Assembly: GCA_021732005.1 (NCBI GenBank)
Contig: JAKFVT010000025.1
Location: 1 to 64,000 of the forward strand
Length of the DNA: 64,000 bases
Source: Mycobacterium sp.
GTDB lineage: Bacteria > Actinomycetota > Actinomycetes > Mycobacteriales > Mycobacteriaceae
Direction of reading: 5' to 3'
Below the pieces are notes generated by a model. That model was not told where the DNA came from, made no database searches, and saw only the letters and a program-made list of their open reading frames with translations. Positions 38,512-48,434 of this stretch are shown here, piece after piece. The position numbers were made by a program, and so were the translations under genes. Position 1 is the stretch's first letter; each line of letters begins with the position of its first letter.

Positions 38512-39258
38512 TCACGTCACGACGACGACGGTCAGCTCGTTGCCTGTCCGCTCGACGTGCATCCCGGCGCGGCGTGCCACAGCGGCGACTGCCGCCGCGT
38601 CGCCGGGTTCGGATCGTGACGTCGCGAGCACCCTGGCGAAACGGCCCTTGTGCGCCTTGTTGAAATGCGTCACGACGGTCCGGCGGCCATCCGGGTGTTC
38701 GGCGAGAACGTCGACGCGTACCGCGTCGGGCAGCCGGCCCAGCGCCGCATACGACCCGGAGCGCAGATCGACGATCAGCTCTGTGGCGGCCATCTCCGCC
38801 AGGACCGGCTCCAGAACCGGACGCCACCGAGCCGCGAGCGTGGCGCTGCCGGGCAGTTTGGAGGTGGCCGACAGCCGGTAGGCCGGAATCGGGTCATCGG
38901 CGCGCAGCACGCCGAACAAGGCGGAGCCCACGGCCAGCCGAGCGTGGGCTCGCGCCTTCGCGGCACCGCGCAGCGACTCCACGTCCAGGGCGTCGTAGAG
39001 CACGCCGGTGTAGCGGACGATGGCCGGCAGCGTCGGAGAGGTCAGCAGCGCGGCATTGCGGTCGATCTCGGCGTCCTGGGCGGGGGAGATCCCCAGCGCC
39101 GCCCGGCAGGTCTCGGGATCCGCGGCCAGCGTGACGAGCTCGTCGATCAGGTCCCGGCGCAGCGGACCCAATGCCGGATTGCTCAGACCGTCGAGTCGCA
39201 GCGGGGGGCCGTCCCCGCCACTGCGTTTGGTCTCCGACGGCGGAAGCAGAACGATCAC
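38512..39258 (-). CDS. yaaA: peroxide stress protein YaaA family
   Basis: VIVLLPPSETKRSGGDG; RYTGVLYDALD; LFGVLRADDPIPAYRLS; HFNKAHKGRFAR. Confidence 0.9.
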   Translation of the reverse strand: MIVLLPPSETKRSGGDGPPLRLDGLSNPALGPLRRDLIDELVTLAADPETCRAALGISPAQDAEIDRNAALLTSPTLPAIVRYTGVLYDALDVESLRGAAKARAHARLAVGSALFGVLRADDPIPAYRLSATSKLPGSATLAARWRPVLEPVLAEMAATELIVDLRSGSYAALGRLPDAVRVDVLAEHPDGRRTVVTHFNKAHKGRFARVLATSRSEPGDAAAVAAVARRAGMHVERTGNELTVVVVT

Positions 39259-39384
39259 GGTCCAGACGGTAGCGGGCAGTGCGCGAAGCCCGTACCGGTA
39301 CCCGGCCGCGACGCTGATAAGTTTGTTGGTCAGTGTTTTGACACACCAGGACACGACTCACCAGCAGCGCATCGAGGGGTATAG

Positions 39385-40665
39385 GTGGCGTCGGCCGAAC
39401 AGCCGAACCCTGACGACGAACTCCGGCAACTGTGGCAACTCATCAACCATCTGCCGGGCATCGTCGGATACTGGGATCGCAATCTCCGCAACGTGATTGC
39501 CAATGATGCCTACCTGCAGTACTTCGCGATGGCACCGCACCAGGTGCACGGCCGGCATATCCGCCAGGTGTTGGGCGAGACCGTCTACGCCCTGAACCTG
39601 CCCTACATCATGGGCGCCCTTGCCGGCCGCGAGCAGCTGTTCGAGCGTGAGTTGGTCGGCCTCGGCGGCGTCACGCGGCGCACCCTGCTCGCCTACATCC
39701 CCAACATCGTCGACGGTGAAGTGCACGGCTTCTACGTCCAGGGCACCGACCTCACCACTGAGGCGCAAGCCGAGCGCACCCTCGACGACGCGCGCCGGCT
39801 GTTCGAGATCAGCATGGCCAACGCCCCGTACGGAAAAGCGGTCGCGATGACCACCGGCCAGATGCTGCTCGCCAACCCGGCGCTGTGCGCGTTGACCGGG
39901 TACGACGCAGACGAACTCGTCGGCCGCGACTACCGCGAGTTCGTTCACCCCGACGACGTTGCCGCCGGTGAGGAGGAGATGGCAGCGCTGCTGGCCGGGA
40001 CGGTCACCCAGGTTTCCTCCGAGCGCCGCTACATCCGCCGCGACGGGAGTGTGATCTGGATGCAGCGCAGCGCGGTCCTGGTGCCGGCCCGGTTGCCGGG
40101 GGCCGAGGACCTCATCATCGCGCAGTTCCAGGACGTCACGGCGCGGCGGATCGCCGAAGCCGAGCTGGCCCGGCTGGCCGTCACCGACCAGCTCACCGGG
40201 CTGTACAACCGCCGAGCTCTGGTCAGTAGCGTCGCGCAACACCAGACCGCCAGGCCGGGGACTCCGGTCGGCATGATCTTCATCGACCTGGACGGCTTCA
40301 AACAGGTCAACGACTCGCACGGGCACGCCACCGGTGACGTCGTCCTCGCCGAAGTGGGCCGCCGGCTGAGAAATGCTGTCGAGAAACCGAATTCGGCGTA
40401 TCGCCTCGGCGGTGACGAGTTCGTCGTCTTGCTTCCGGAGACCGCGCGGGACGCGGAGGTGCGCGCCCTGTCGGTGGCCGTGCGCTCCGCGCTGACCGGC
40501 CGCTACGCCGCCGACTCGAGCGAGTTCGACCTCACCGCGTCGGTGGGGTGGACGTGGGGACACGCCGATACCGCCGAGGACCTGATTCGCAAGGCCGACA
40601 TCGACATGTACCGGCACAAGGCACGGCTTCACCAGTCCGCCGTCCGGAGCGACCGCGACGTCTGA
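39385..40665 (+). CDS. PAS-domain diguanylate cyclase
   Basis: Two PAS-like segments (GIVGYWDRNLRNVIANDAYLQYF; ALTGYDADELVGRDYREFVHPDD) and canonical YRLGGDEFVVLLPE. Confidence 0.9.
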   Translation: MASAEQPNPDDELRQLWQLINHLPGIVGYWDRNLRNVIANDAYLQYFAMAPHQVHGRHIRQVLGETVYALNLPYIMGALAGREQLFERELVGLGGVTRRTLLAYIPNIVDGEVHGFYVQGTDLTTEAQAERTLDDARRLFEISMANAPYGKAVAMTTGQMLLANPALCALTGYDADELVGRDYREFVHPDDVAAGEEEMAALLAGTVTQVSSERRYIRRDGSVIWMQRSAVLVPARLPGAEDLIIAQFQDVTARRIAEAELARLAVTDQLTGLYNRRALVSSVAQHQTARPGTPVGMIFIDLDGFKQVNDSHGHATGDVVLAEVGRRLRNAVEKPNSAYRLGGDEFVVLLPETARDAEVRALSVAVRSALTGRYAADSSEFDLTASVGWTWGHADTAEDLIRKADIDMYRHKARLHQSAVRSDRDV

Positions 40666-40679
40666 TAGACCGTCTGACC

Positions 40680-41351
40680 GTGAAGGCAATCAGCAGCGAT
40701 ATCTGGAATGTGATGTCGACGGCCAGAACCATCAGGCGGTTCACCTCCGAGCCGGTCGACGATGCGACGCTGAGCCGCTGCCTGCAGGCCGCGACGTGGG
40801 CACCCTCGGGCGCGAATGCTCAGGGCTGGCGATTCGTGGTGCTGCGTTCGCCCGAACAGCGGGCGGTGGTCGCCGCAGCGGCTGCCCGCGCCCTGGAGGT
40901 CATCGAGCCGGTGTACGGGATGAGCCGCCCCGCGCCGGAGGACACCGGCAGGCAGGCTCGCAACAACCGCGCGACCTACGAATTGCACGACCGCGCAGGT
41001 GAATTCACGTCCGTGCTATTCGCCCAGCAGCACTATCCGACCGCCTCGGAGTTGCTGCTCGGCGGATCGATCTTCCCGGCGATGCAGAACTTCCTGCTTG
41101 CCGCCCGCGCTCAAGGACTCGGCGCATGTCCCACCGGTTGGGCGTCCTACGGCGGTGCGGAGCTGTTGCGCGAGGCGGTCGGCGTGCCCGACGACTGGCT
41201 GATCGCCGGCCACGTCGTCGTCGGCTGGCCGCGGGGCAGGCACGGGCCGCTGCGGCGCCGGCCGCTGGCGGCTGCGGTCGACCTGGACCGGTGGGACGCA
41301 CCGGCGGAACGCCTGCTGGCCGCTCTCGCGCAGGACGAGCCTCAGCCGTAG
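40680..41351 (+). CDS. nitroreductase family protein
   Basis: TARTIRRFTSEPVDDATLSRCLQAATWAPSGANAQGWRFVVL. Confidence 0.88.
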   Translation: MKAISSDIWNVMSTARTIRRFTSEPVDDATLSRCLQAATWAPSGANAQGWRFVVLRSPEQRAVVAAAAARALEVIEPVYGMSRPAPEDTGRQARNNRATYELHDRAGEFTSVLFAQQHYPTASELLLGGSIFPAMQNFLLAARAQGLGACPTGWASYGGAELLREAVGVPDDWLIAGHVVVGWPRGRHGPLRRRPLAAAVDLDRWDAPAERLLAALAQDEPQP

Positions 41352-42478
41352 GCGAGCAGCAGCGGGACCTGCTGTTCGGCGCTGGTCAGCGAGCCGTGCT
41401 GGCCGATCAGCGCCGACTCCATCGGTTCGGCCGTCCGTCGCACCAGTGCGGCGCGGTCGCGGGTGGCGGCCACCACGTCACCGATGCGCGCACGCACCCG
41501 GTCGTCGACACCGTCGCCGAACCAGCCCGCGGTGATGGCCTCCTCGCGGGAGACCACCCAGGCATGGTCGGCCAGCGCCTCGCGCCAGGTGGCCAGGACG
41601 TCCGCGCCCGCACCGTCGTGCACGTAGACATGACGGGCCCGCGCCTCGCCGCCGATCGCCGCGACACCGTCGAGCAGATCCGTGGCAGTGTCGAGGTCCA
41701 CGGTGGCTGCGCCGTCGACGGCCACCATGCCGTGATCGGCGACCACCGCGAGCAGCCCGCCGGCCGGTAGGGCTTCCACGACGGACTCCACCAGCCGGTC
41801 CACTTGCCGGAGCTCCATCCGCCAGGCCGGCGAGCCGGGTCCGTAGAGGTGGCCCATCAGGTCGAGATCCGCATGGTAGCCGTAGCAGAAACCACCGCCG
41901 CCGATCGTGGCGCGGACTTCGGCGGCCAGATCGCCGAGTCCGATCACCCCGACGTAGCGGCCGCCGCGCAGCACCGCCCGGGTCAATCCCGAGCCGGCGA
42001 ACTCGGCGCCGGAGACCACGCTGACCGCCATACCGGCTGCTACGGCGCGCTCGAAATTGGTTGGCACCGGCTGGATTTCCTCCGGGACCGCTCGGTCGCG
42101 TGCGTCATCGCCCCACGGGTGCGGACGCCACCGCAGGGCGTTGATGATGCCCACCTCGGGCAGCCGGAAGGACAGGCCGACCATGCCGTGACCGCCTGAC
42201 GGCAGCCCGGTGCCCACCGCCGCCAGTCCCGCCGCGGTGGTCGACGGGAACCCCACATGCAGGTTGCGGCCGCGCAGCCCGGCCAGCACCGGGGCATCCG
42301 CGGCGTAGGCGTCGAGCAACTCGGCGCCCAGACCGTCGATCAGCAGCACGCAGGCTCCGGCGACGGGTCCGGCCAATCCGATGCGGGGTTCGAAACCGGC
42401 CACGCCCATCGCCCCCAACACCGAGGGCACCACGTCGGCCAGGTGGGGGGTGTCAGCGTCGACGTGTGGCAGGTTCAC
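41342..42478 (-). CDS. alkaline phosphatase / type I phosphodiesterase-nucleotide pyrophosphatase family
   Basis: ACVLLIDGLGAELLDAYA; FPSTTAAGLAAVGTGLPSGGHGMVG; AVVADHGMVAVD. Confidence 0.85.
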   Translation of the reverse strand: MNLPHVDADTPHLADVVPSVLGAMGVAGFEPRIGLAGPVAGACVLLIDGLGAELLDAYAADAPVLAGLRGRNLHVGFPSTTAAGLAAVGTGLPSGGHGMVGLSFRLPEVGIINALRWRPHPWGDDARDRAVPEEIQPVPTNFERAVAAGMAVSVVSGAEFAGSGLTRAVLRGGRYVGVIGLGDLAAEVRATIGGGGFCYGYHADLDLMGHLYGPGSPAWRMELRQVDRLVESVVEALPAGGLLAVVADHGMVAVDGAATVDLDTATDLLDGVAAIGGEARARHVYVHDGAGADVLATWREALADHAWVVSREEAITAGWFGDGVDDRVRARIGDVVAATRDRAALVRRTAEPMESALIGQHGSLTSAEQQVPLLLAYG

Positions 42479-42499
42479 GGCTTCGAGCCTGCCATGTCC

Positions 42500-43276
42500 T
42501 CAGGGTTTGCCGAAACCGGCTTTCGTCAGGATCTCCTGGCCGGCCGGACCGGTCACCAGATCCACGAATTTGCCTGCCAGAGTGGGATTGCCGGCGTGGG
42601 CGAGGGTGGCGATCGGATAGGTGTTGACCGCGCCGGCCGCTTCGGGGAACGACACCGCCAGAACCTTGTCGGCGGCGCCCGCGGTATCGGTGACATAGAC
42701 CAGCCCGGCATCGGCCTGACCGCTGGTGATCTTGTTCAGCACGTCGGTGACCGAGGACTCCTCGCTCACCGGAGTCAGCGTCACCCCGGTCTTGCTCTCC
42801 ACGTTCTGGGTGGCCGATCCGCACGGCACCTGGGGTGCGCACACCACGACAGTCAGGCCCGGCTTGGCCAGGTCCTGAAACGTCTTGATGCCCTTCGGGT
42901 TTCCGGGAGCGACGGCGATGGTCAAGGTGTTGGAGGCAAAGTTGACCGGCGTCCCGGCGAGCAGCCCGGCGTGGCCGGCTTTGTCCATGTTCTTGGTATC
43001 CGCGGAGGCGAAGACATCGGCGGGGGCGCCCTGGGTCAGCTGGGTCACCAGATCCGAGGAGCCCGCGAACGAGAACTCCACGGAGGCACCGGGATTGTCC
43101 TTGCTGAACTGATCGCCGATCGCGGTGAAGGTCTTCTTCAACGACGCGGCGGCGAAGACGATGATCTTCTGATTCCCCGGCGAGGCCGACGTGGACGACG
43201 GTTGCTGTGACGAGGAACTGCAGCCGGCGACGAGAAGCAGACCGACGGCCAGTGCCGGCATCAGACGTCTGATCAC
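42500..43276 (-). CDS. modA: molybdate ABC transporter substrate-binding lipoprotein
   Basis: Lipobox LLVAGCSSSSQQ; IIVFAAASLKKTFTAIGDQF, FAGSSDLVTQLTQGAPADVFASADTKNM. Confidence 0.9.
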   Translation of the reverse strand: MIRRLMPALAVGLLLVAGCSSSSQQPSSTSASPGNQKIIVFAAASLKKTFTAIGDQFSKDNPGASVEFSFAGSSDLVTQLTQGAPADVFASADTKNMDKAGHAGLLAGTPVNFASNTLTIAVAPGNPKGIKTFQDLAKPGLTVVVCAPQVPCGSATQNVESKTGVTLTPVSEESSVTDVLNKITSGQADAGLVYVTDTAGAADKVLAVSFPEAAGAVNTYPIATLAHAGNPTLAGKFVDLVTGPAGQEILTKAGFGKP

Positions 43277-43677
43277 TTTGCTCCTGACGTTTCGACGATG
43301 ACCGTGGTGGCCTTGACGACCGCCACCGCGACGCTTCCCGGTTCGAGGTTCAGGTCCCGCACGGCCGCACTGCTCATCAGGGAGACGACGGTGAACGGCC
43401 CGCACTGGATTTCCACCTGAGCCATCACCGTGTCGGTGACCACTCTGGTGACCAGTCCGGCGAACCGATTGCGGGCGGAGCTTGCGACCGACAGCGGGTC
43501 TTTCGGGGCAGCGGCGGCGCTCTTGCGGGAGTGGGCGGCCAGCGCGGCTCCGTCGACGGTCTTGCGACCGGACTGGTCGCTGCCGGTCGGCAAGTCGCCG
43601 TCGTCGATCCAGCGCCGGATGGTGTCGTCGCTGACGCCGAGCAGCTCGGCGGCCTCTCGAATTCGGAGCATCGGCAC
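43273..43677 (-). CDS. HTH (MerR/excisionase-type) plus TOBE molybdate-binding protein
   Basis: MLRIREAAELLGVSDDTIRRWIDDGDLP; NRFAGLVTRVVTDTVMAQVEIQCGPFTVVSLMSSAAVRDLNLEPGSVAVAVVKATTVIVE. Confidence 0.88.
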   Translation of the reverse strand: MPMLRIREAAELLGVSDDTIRRWIDDGDLPTGSDQSGRKTVDGAALAAHSRKSAAAAPKDPLSVASSARNRFAGLVTRVVTDTVMAQVEIQCGPFTVVSLMSSAAVRDLNLEPGSVAVAVVKATTVIVETSGAK

Positions 43678-43794
43678 GGCCGAACACTAGCCGATATCAT
43701 CCGTATCCGCGGGCTTACACGCTGCTTTCTGCCGCAGGTGCGGACATTATCTGCATCGGTCGGCGCGGCTCCGTGCGCGTCGTAGGGTGTGGCC

Positions 43795-44583
43795 GTGCGA
43801 CTCATGCGCGGTAGTGCCCCGCTGGCGACGGCACTGGCGCTGGGCCTGCTCGCTCCGCAGACCGCCCACGCCGATCCGAATGCGTTGTGGCGGATCGTCC
43901 ATGACCAGTGCGTCGTCGATGTTCAGCAGCACCACGACCCGGCGCCGTGTTCCCGAGTCGACCTCAGCCGCGGCGAGAGCGGCGGCTATGCGGTGCTCAA
44001 GGACATCGTCGGAGACCGGCAATACCTGCTGATCCCGACCGCCCGCATCCCGGGTATCGAAAGCCCCGAGCTGCGGGAACCCAACGCCACCAACTACTTC
44101 GGCGCGGCGTGGCAGTCCCGGTCGTTCGTCGAGCAGCGGGCCGGCGGAACCATCCCGCGAGACTGGATGAGCCTGGCGGTCAATTCGGCGATCGCGCGGA
44201 CGCAGAACCAGCTGCACATCCACATCGACTGTCTGCGCGCCGACGTCCATGACGCGCTGCGCGCGGCGGCCGGTGCCATTGGCGCGACGTGGGCACCGGT
44301 CCCGGTTCCGCTGAGCGGCCACACCTATTGGGCGATGGCCGTCGACGGCACCGATCTCGACGCCAACCCGTTCACCCTCCTCGCCGACGGCCTCGACGGC
44401 GCCCGCGACGACATGGGGGAGTACACGCTGGTGGTCGTGGGCACCACCGACTCCGAAGGCCGGCCGGGCTTCGTCGTCCTGGCCGACCGCGCCGACGACA
44501 CCGGCAACGCCGGCGGTGAAGAGTTGCAGGATCACGACTCCTGCCCGCCGCCCCTTCCCACGACGCCTAGCACCGCCAAATAA
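43795..44583 (+). CDS. cdh: CDP-diacylglycerol diphosphatase
   Basis: LWRIVHDQCV, YLLIPTARIPGIESPEL, WMSLAVNSAIARTQNQLHIHIDCL. Confidence 0.88.
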   Translation: MRLMRGSAPLATALALGLLAPQTAHADPNALWRIVHDQCVVDVQQHHDPAPCSRVDLSRGESGGYAVLKDIVGDRQYLLIPTARIPGIESPELREPNATNYFGAAWQSRSFVEQRAGGTIPRDWMSLAVNSAIARTQNQLHIHIDCLRADVHDALRAAAGAIGATWAPVPVPLSGHTYWAMAVDGTDLDANPFTLLADGLDGARDDMGEYTLVVVGTTDSEGRPGFVVLADRADDTGNAGGEELQDHDSCPPPLPTTPSTAK

Positions 44584-44591
44584 CCGACCGC

Positions 44592-45170
44592 TCAGTACGG
44601 CGGCATCTGCCCCTGGCCGGACGCGCCGGCCATCCCGTTGAGGGTGTCCAGAGCATGGCGCAGTTGAAGCTGGGACAGCAACGGTCCCGCGGGTGCCGGC
44701 GGCTGCTGATCGGTCAGCGTCCACGGCTGGCAGCCGTCGGTCTTGAACGTGGCGTCGCCCGGATCGATCTGCACCACCGAGGGTTTCTTGGTCAGCGCGT
44801 TGTCGACGTTGGTCTGGCCGTCGGGTCCGCCGGTGCGCTTCCAGTAGCACGCGCCGCCCTCGACGGGTCCTGCCGACGCGTAGGTGCCCGGCACGATGTC
44901 GACACCGACCTTGTAGGTGCCGTCGGTGTCGATGGTGGACTTCGGTGCACCGGCCGGCGTAGCACCGGGGGCCGGCGTCGCGCCCGGGGCCGGTGTCGCA
45001 CCCGGGGTGGGCGCTGGGGCTGACGCGTCGACCGGACCGGGTGCGGGCCCGGTCGGGGACGGCGTGGGCGCCGGGGTGGTGGTCGGGTCGGCGGCTGCGA
45101 CACCCCCGCCGATGACGCCGGCGGCCACCGCCAGCGCACTGATCGCGATCACATGTGTTATTCGACCCAC
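44592..45170 (-). CDS. secreted Pro/Ala-rich hypothetical protein
   Basis: Signal peptide; APTPGATPAPGATPAPGATPAGAP repeats; YKVGVDIVPGTYASAGPVEGGACYWKR domain. Confidence 0.75.
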   Translation of the reverse strand: MGRITHVIAISALAVAAGVIGGGVAAADPTTTPAPTPSPTGPAPGPVDASAPAPTPGATPAPGATPAPGATPAGAPKSTIDTDGTYKVGVDIVPGTYASAGPVEGGACYWKRTGGPDGQTNVDNALTKKPSVVQIDPGDATFKTDGCQPWTLTDQQPPAPAGPLLSQLQLRHALDTLNGMAGASGQGQMPPY

Positions 45171-45229
45171 GTCAACCAGGGTAACCCGCTGCCGGACCCG
45201 GCCCGTCCAGACTGAGTTAACGTCAGCTG

Positions 45230-46159
45230 ATGCCCAGCTTCACCGACGCCGTCGCAAGCGGGATTCCGGTGCTCACCGACGGCGCGATCGAAACCCGCGT
45301 CATGTTCGAGACAACTATCGCGATGGATCCCGATATCCAGGTCGCCGGACTGCTCGGCGACCGGCAGGGCGAGGCGGCCATGCGGGAGATCTACCGCAGC
45401 TATCTCGATGCGGCGGCCGCGACCGGTGTGCCGCTGATCATCGGCACACCGACGTTTCGGGCGAGCGTCAACCACACCCGTAGCGCCGGTCTCGGCGGCA
45501 CCGAGGCCGTCCGGCGGCTCAACAGCGCCGCGGCCGCCTTTCACCAGGAATTGCTCGACGGCCATAACGGCCCGCCGGTGTGGATCGCCGGGGTACTCGG
45601 CCCGGCCGGCGACGCCTACCGGCCCGCCGAGGCGCCGTCGCCGTCTGCTGCCTTCGAGTACCACCGGCCGCAGATCGACACCCTGGCCGAGGCCGGGGTG
45701 GATCTCGTCTTCGCGGCCACGTTCCCCGCCGTCGGCGAGGCCATCGGCGCGGCCCGGGCGATGGCCCTAACCGGATTGCCGTTCGTCGTGTCGTGGGTGC
45801 TCGGCGCGGACACCCGGGTCCTGGACGGAACCCCGCTCGCCGAGGCGATCCGGCAAGTGGACGACGCCGCGGCGCCCACATACTTCTCGCTGTCGTGCAT
45901 CCACCCGACCGTCGCCGCCCGCGCGCTCGACGCCAGCGGCGACGAGGTCGACCGGATCAACGAGGTGAAGGCCAACGGCTCGACGCTCAGTCCCACCGAG
46001 TTGGTGGCGTTGGATCACGCCGAAAGCGATCCGCCCGCCGAATTCGCCGCCGCTATGGACGCCATCCGACGGAATTATGGGGTAGCCGTCGTCGGCGGGT
46101 GCTGCGGCACCACCGACGAACACATGCGTGCGCTGGGGGCGCTGCTTACCGCACCGTGA
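45230..46159 (+). CDS. homocysteine S-methyltransferase family protein
   Basis: LTDGAIETRVMFET; GVPLIIGTPTFRAS; C-term VVGGCCGTTDEHMRAL Zn motif. Confidence 0.88.
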   Translation: MPSFTDAVASGIPVLTDGAIETRVMFETTIAMDPDIQVAGLLGDRQGEAAMREIYRSYLDAAAATGVPLIIGTPTFRASVNHTRSAGLGGTEAVRRLNSAAAAFHQELLDGHNGPPVWIAGVLGPAGDAYRPAEAPSPSAAFEYHRPQIDTLAEAGVDLVFAATFPAVGEAIGAARAMALTGLPFVVSWVLGADTRVLDGTPLAEAIRQVDDAAAPTYFSLSCIHPTVAARALDASGDEVDRINEVKANGSTLSPTELVALDHAESDPPAEFAAAMDAIRRNYGVAVVGGCCGTTDEHMRALGALLTAP

Positions 46160-46166
46160 AGGTCGG

Positions 46167-46598
46167 TCAGGCGGTCTTGCTCAACAGGGGAAGCAACAGG
46201 CGACGACGGCTCAGAACCGCGTCGTCGAACTCATGCTCTGCCTCGGCGACCGAGCCCACGATCGGGAACACGACATCGCTGTCCCTGCGCAAACGGCGGT
46301 TCACCGCGTCGCTGCCGACCACGGCCCATTCCACACCGGCGGCGGCGCAGACATCGTCGATATCGCACAGCAACCGGATCGCCTGCGGGGCAAACGAGCT
46401 CACACCCGACAGGTCCAGAACGAACGGCTTCTCGGCGAGGACGAGCCGCTTGGCGCATTCGGTGACCCGGTCGACGTTCACCGAATCGATCCGACCGCTG
46501 ACCGCGACAACCGTTGCCATATGGCGAGAGTGTGCTCGAACGTGGGCGCCCTCGTAGTCGACAGCGGGGTTGCCGTATCGCGACGTGAAGCTCGTCAT
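46167..46598 (-). CDS. STAS domain protein (anti-sigma antagonist-like)
   Basis: VVAVSGRIDSVNVDRVTECAKRLVLAEKPFVLDLSGVSSFAPQAIRLL. Confidence 0.75.
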   Translation of the reverse strand: MTSFTSRYGNPAVDYEGAHVRAHSRHMATVVAVSGRIDSVNVDRVTECAKRLVLAEKPFVLDLSGVSSFAPQAIRLLCDIDDVCAAAGVEWAVVGSDAVNRRLRRDSDVVFPIVGSVAEAEHEFDDAVLSRRRLLLPLLSKTA

Positions 46599-46768
46599 GG
46601 GTGCCTCATTTCGGTCCTGTTGCGTGTGTGACGGGTTGTAGACCGTCTCAACTTGACCCAAACGTTATGCCGCAAATTTAAGGTCACCGGGAGCAGTGGC
46701 TAAATCCTTGTTAAGAACCCAACTTTCGGGGCCACCCCGGAATTCGGGCAACGTCGGCCACCCAACGA

Positions 46769-47731
46769 CTATCGGAGAGCCGGCAGAACCTCGTCTGTAA
46801 GCAGAGTTACGGACTTCCACGCTTCCTCCACCGGCATGCCGCCAACCAGCGGATGCATCACGATCGGGCCGTAGTTTGCGGATCCCCGCACCTCGTCGAT
46901 CAGCTGGTCGGGGGTGAGGAACCGGTACCTGCCGGAGGCCCTGACCTCGTCCAGGGTTTGCACACCCGGAAGGTGCATGGACGACCGCGACGGCTCGTCG
47001 GACCACGCCCCGTAGGTGACCGCCTCCCACAGAATGTGGCTACCGAGTTCGGCCCACGCCCGCTCGGGGTCTTCATGCAGATAGATCATTCCGCGGTTGA
47101 CCGCGGGCGGCATCAGGACGAACGGCTGCAGACCGGCCTCTCGGCACAGCTCGATGTAGTACTCGGCGAGGTCGGGCCGATGGTCGGGCAGGCTCAGCGG
47201 CAGGCCGAACCGCACCGCCCGGCGCACGGTCGCCCGGACGCCACCGCCGACATAGAGCGGAGGGTGCGGCTCGGTCCAGGTGCCCGACACGACACCGGAG
47301 TCACCGGTCCAGGCGGAAAGCATGGTCTCCAGGAGCTGATCCATGAGTTGGCCACGGCGGCCGAAGTCCACCCCGAGGGTCCGGTACTCCTCTTCCCGAT
47401 AGCCGAGGCCGACCGTCGTGTGCAACCGGCCGCGGCTCATGGCGTCGACGAGCGCGATGTCCTCAGCCATGCGCACGGGGTTCCACAGCGGTCCCAGCGC
47501 ACAGTCGATGCTGGCGAAGATGTTGGCTGTGCGGGCCAGGAACATCCCCGCGATCATCACCGGATTGCAGCTCCAGCCGTGGCCGGTGACATGGTGTTCG
47601 TCGACGCTGATCGCCGCAATTCCGTGCCGGTCACCGAACTGAGCCAACTCCATTGCAGCCGAAAGCAATTCACCCTGGACGCCGGGATCTCCTCCTGGAG
47701 AGGCGAAATTGAAGCGGAGAATTGCAAGCAT
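46769..47731 (-). CDS. LLM class flavin-dependent oxidoreductase
   Basis: ISVDEHHVTGHGWSCNPVMIAGMFLARTANI; GRLHTTVGLGYREEEY. Confidence 0.88.
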   Translation of the reverse strand: MLAILRFNFASPGGDPGVQGELLSAAMELAQFGDRHGIAAISVDEHHVTGHGWSCNPVMIAGMFLARTANIFASIDCALGPLWNPVRMAEDIALVDAMSRGRLHTTVGLGYREEEYRTLGVDFGRRGQLMDQLLETMLSAWTGDSGVVSGTWTEPHPPLYVGGGVRATVRRAVRFGLPLSLPDHRPDLAEYYIELCREAGLQPFVLMPPAVNRGMIYLHEDPERAWAELGSHILWEAVTYGAWSDEPSRSSMHLPGVQTLDEVRASGRYRFLTPDQLIDEVRGSANYGPIVMHPLVGGMPVEEAWKSVTLLTDEVLPALR

Positions 47732-47843
47732 CTGAGCACTGTATTGGGGTGATTGCGCCAAACTCGATGCGAACCGGTCACGATTTGGCCGCTGTGCTCG
47801 GTCGCCGGGAAGGACTGTCGGCGGCCGTCGCTACGGTGGCGGC

Positions 47844-48434
47844 GTGCGCGAGGGCTCGGCCGCGGTGACGACGGCATTGCAATGGCTGGGTCTGTGGGTG
47901 GTCGCCACCGCGCTGCTGGGGTTCGTCGGCATGCTGAACAGGCTGGGGTGGGTGCTGGCCGCGCTGAGCGCGGTGGCGGTCGCGGTGAGTGCGTGGCGCG
48001 CGTTGCTGGCCTGGCTGGACCACCGCCGAAACCTCCGGCGCGACGCGCTGTACCGCGCCACCGGGCAGGCGGCCGTCGACGCCATGACCGGCGTCGAGTT
48101 CGAGCACTACGTTGCGGCGGTGTTGCGGGGCCTCGGCTATGCTGTCGAAATCACCAGGGCCACTGGTGATTTCGGCGTCGATCTGATCGCGACAAAGGAC
48201 GACACCCGCACCGCGGTGCAGTGCAAGCGGCAAAACCGGGTGGTCAACGGCTCCGCAATCCAGCAGGTCGTCGCCGGTGCGGCCGTCCATGACTGCACGG
48301 CGACGATGGTGGTCTCCAATCACCGGTACACCAGAGCGGCTCAACAACTCGCCGACGTCCACGGCTGTGTGCTGGTCGACCGGACCCGCCTGGCGCGGAT
48401 GTCGCGGGCTCAGCCGATGAACCGGTCCCGATAG
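47844..48434 (+). CDS. membrane-anchored Mrr-like restriction endonuclease domain protein
   Basis: Two N-term TM helices; MTGVEFEHYVAAVLRGLGYAVEITRATGDFGVDLIATKDDTRTAVQCKRQ (PD-(D/E)xK, Mrr type). Confidence 0.85.
   Translation: MREGSAAVTTALQWLGLWVVATALLGFVGMLNRLGWVLAALSAVAVAVSAWRALLAWLDHRRNLRRDALYRATGQAAVDAMTGVEFEHYVAAVLRGLGYAVEITRATGDFGVDLIATKDDTRTAVQCKRQNRVVNGSAIQQVVAGAAVHDCTATMVVSNHRYTRAAQQLADVHGCVLVDRTRLARMSRAQPMNRSR

Noticed and set aside
44925-45060. Pro/Ala/Gly repeat region as a mobile or phase-variable element
   Set aside because: Explained by an APG-rich linker in a secreted protein, common in mycobacteria.
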